Shown: positions 62,220-64,000 of the stretch, piece after piece | Layout of the letters: each line of letters begins with the position of its first letter | How positions within the stretch are numbered: the stretch's first letter is position 1 | Origin: Acetohalobium arabaticum DSM 5501 | GTDB lineage: Bacteria; Bacillota; Halanaerobiia; Halobacteroidales; Acetohalobiaceae | Assembly (NCBI RefSeq): GCF_000144695.1 | Contig: NC_014378.1 | Coordinates: 718,781-782,780, forward strand | Reading direction: 5' to 3' | Length of the DNA: 64,000 nt | Translations under genes and position numbers: made by a program | Notes under the pieces: generated by a model | What the model was told of the DNA's origin: nothing | The model's input: only the letters and a program-made list of their open reading frames with translations | Database searches by the model: none

Positions 62220-64000
62220 ATGATAAGAGTAAAAGAGGAGACAGAAGGAGCAGAAAATATGGCTTTAGAAGATTTAATCGAGAAGATAGAATCTTATATT
62301 AATGACCCTGACCTTGAATTGATTACTAAAGCCTATAAATTTGCTAAAGATGCTCATGAAGGCCAGTACCGTGTTTCAGGCGAACCTTTTGTAGAGCATC
62401 CTTTGGGTGTAGCTTTGATTATGGCAGAGCTTGAACTGGATATAATCTCTATTACTGGTGCTTTACTGCATGATGTAGTTGAGGATACAGAAGTCTCTTT
62501 TGCTCAACTTAGGAATGAGTTTGGAGAAGAGATTACTCTGTTGGTTAATGGAGTAACTAAGTTAAGTAAGATTGCCTTTAAATCTCGGGAAGAACAGCAG
62601 GCTGAAAGTCTGCGAAAGATGTTTCTGGCTATGTCCAAGGATATTAGAGTAATTTTAATTAAGTTATCAGATAGGCTCCATAATATGAGAACTCTTGAAT
62701 ATTTATCCCAACAAAAGCAGGAGCGGATTGCTCGAGAAACTATAGAAATTTATGCTCCTTTAGCCCATAGGCTAGGAATTTCAACCTTGAAGTGGGAACT
62801 AGAGGATTTAAGTTTTAAGCATTTAGAACCAAATAAGTATTATGAATTGTCCAATAAAGTAAGTAAGAATCGTGATGAACGGGAAGAGTATATTGATAGA
62901 TGTATTTCTAAGGTAGAAAAGAGATTAAATTTAGAAGGAATTGACGCCCATATCTATGGACGTCCCAAGCATCTATACAGTATCTATCAGAAGATGAAGC
63001 GGAAGAATAAAGAGCTATCTGAAATCTATGATTTAGTTGCTCTGCGGGTTATTGTAAATGATGTTCAAGAATGTTATCAGGTATTGGGAAATATCCATGA
63101 AATCTGGAATCCGATACCGGGAAGAATTAAAGATTACATAGCTATGCCTAAGTCGAATATGTATCAATCACTACATACTACAGTTATCGGTCCTAAAGGA
63201 GAACCATTAGAGATTCAGATTAGAACCTGGGATATGCATCGGACTGCTGAATATGGAGTTGCTGCTCACTGGCGCTATAAAGAAGGAAAGAAGAATAATG
63301 AAAAAGCAGCTAAAAAGATTTCCTGGTTAAGACAGCTTCTAGAGTGGCAGAAAGATCTTCAGGATGCTACAGAATTTATGGAGACTTTAAAGGTGGATCT
63401 GTTTGAGGATGAAGTCTTTGTCTTTACTCCTCAAGGAGATGTGATTTCTCTACCTAGGGATGCAACTCCAGTGGATTTTGCTTATAATATTCATACTGAA
63501 GTAGGCCACAGCTGTGTGGGGGCTAAAGTTAATGACAAATTAGTTCCGCTGGAATATAAACTCGAGAATGGCGATATAGTTGAGATTCTTACTTCAAAGA
63601 ACAGCGGTCCTAGCCGGGATTGGCTGAACTTTATTAAGACTTCCCGGGCCAAAAGTAAGATTAAGCGCTGGTTCAAACAGCAGCGGCGTGATGAGGCAAT
63701 TGATAAGGGAAAGGATAGCTTAGAAGAGAAATTAAATAAGTATAATATTCAATTCAAAGAAGAAGAAAAGAAAGCAAAATTAAAGAATATAGCACAGAAG
63801 CTGGGTCGTTCCAGCATTAAGGATCTATATGCTGCCATCGGTTATAATAAAGTTAAGACTTCTCAGGTGATTAGTAAGCTGCGTCCTGAAGATGAGAAGA
63901 AGGATAAGGCTCCAGAAGAGATATTAAAGAAACTTAAAGAAAAAACAAAGACTAAACGCAAAAGTAAGGCAGATAAAGGCATTAAAGTTAAGGGCATGGA
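62220..64000 (+). CDS. rel: Bifunctional (p)ppGpp synthetase/hydrolase Rel (3' end outside window)
   Basis: The frame is open to the window edge, about 593 residues. The HD hydrolase shows FVEHPLGVALIMAELELD, LLHDVVEDTEVSF, LIKLSDRLHNMRTL. The synthetase shows RPKHLYSIYQKMKRKN, DLVALRVIV, YIAMPKSNMYQSLHTTVIG, EIQIRTWDMHRTAEYG. The TGS domain shows VFVFTPQGDVISLP and DFAYNIHTEVGH. The ACT end is missing. ATG 62220 (aaggag at 62205) and ATG 62259 (gaaggag at 62244; MALEDLIEKI) are both plausible starts. It completes the recJ-apt-rel order and links amino-acid starvation to growth control. Confidence 0.96.
   Translation, partial: MIRVKEETEGAENMALEDLIEKIESYINDPDLELITKAYKFAKDAHEGQYRVSGEPFVEHPLGVALIMAELELDIISITGALLHDVVEDTEVSFAQLRNEFGEEITLLVNGVTKLSKIAFKSREEQQAESLRKMFLAMSKDIRVILIKLSDRLHNMRTLEYLSQQKQERIARETIEIYAPLAHRLGISTLKWELEDLSFKHLEPNKYYELSNKVSKNRDEREEYIDRCISKVEKRLNLEGIDAHIYGRPKHLYSIYQKMKRKNKELSEIYDLVALRVIVNDVQECYQVLGNIHEIWNPIPGRIKDYIAMPKSNMYQSLHTTVIGPKGEPLEIQIRTWDMHRTAEYGVAAHWRYKEGKKNNEKAAKKISWLRQLLEWQKDLQDATEFMETLKVDLFEDEVFVFTPQGDVISLPRDATPVDFAYNIHTEVGHSCVGAKVNDKLVPLEYKLENGDIVEILTSKNSGPSRDWLNFIKTSRAKSKIKRWFKQQRRDEAIDKGKDSLEEKLNKYNIQFKEEEKKAKLKNIAQKLGRSSIKDLYAAIGYNKVKTSQVISKLRPEDEKKDKAPEEILKKLKEKTKTKRKSKADKGIKVKGM

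Overview
The window is a low-GC bacterial chromosome segment with Firmicutes-type gene order: recO-glyQS, dgt-dnaG-rpoD-trmK-nif3, yebC-ruvAB-queA-tgt-yajC-lepB, and secDF followed by recJ-apt-rel. Many proteins are acidic. One gene encodes a secreted patatin with a predicted outer-membrane barrel, and another a LapA-like protein, which suggests a diderm Firmicute. Together with the NiFe hydrogenase and pyruvate phosphate dikinase, this points to an anaerobic, probably halophilic member of the Halanaerobiales/Halobacteroidaceae type. The taxonomic call is inference.

Layout. 1-7.6 kb: the end of a NiFe hydrogenase operon (small and large subunits) and the maturation genes hypA, B, F, C, D and E. 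7.7-13.6 kb: a small Cys-rich protein, thpR, a two-gene ABC exporter, and a split ArsP-like permease with an ArsR regulator and a 16-bp palindromic operator on its promoter. 13.6-22 kb: a formyltransferase/PIG-L pair, an OPT transporter with an M29-type aminopeptidase, and a patatin gene lying between copies of a mobile hairpin element. 22-32.8 kb: recO, a glycine T-box with glyQS, then a gluconeogenesis/PEP block with ccpN, two PpsR-type regulators, glpX and ppdK. 32.9-42.1 kb: a flavoprotein, dgt, dnaG-rpoD, two tRNAs, trmK, nif3, a zinc-ribbon protein, an RNase HI-like gene and rnpB. 42.2-52 kb: an unrecognised nucleotidyltransferase-fold protein, pheA, yebC, a BofC-like gene, ruvAB without ruvC, queA-tgt, yajC and lepB. 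52-64 kb: an HD-domain gene behind a structured leader, secDF, a membrane cluster (phasin-like, DUF456, UbiB kinase, LapA), a giant RecJ-HIRAN-RecQ-like helicase fusion, apt, and a rel gene cut by the window edge.

The strongest unusual signals are: (1) the 1210-residue RecJ-HIRAN-helicase fusion; (2) a repeat family whose 128-bp core hairpin has the same 11-bp stem rebuilt with different sequence in four copies; (3) a ccpN homologue that can only start at ATT if its complete HTH is to be translated; (4) a HypA without its zinc-binding loop; (5) a 585-residue protein joining a nucleotidyltransferase-like head to an uncharacterised C-terminal module; and (6) a structured, possibly IS200/IS605-derived leader directly upstream of the HD-domain gene.
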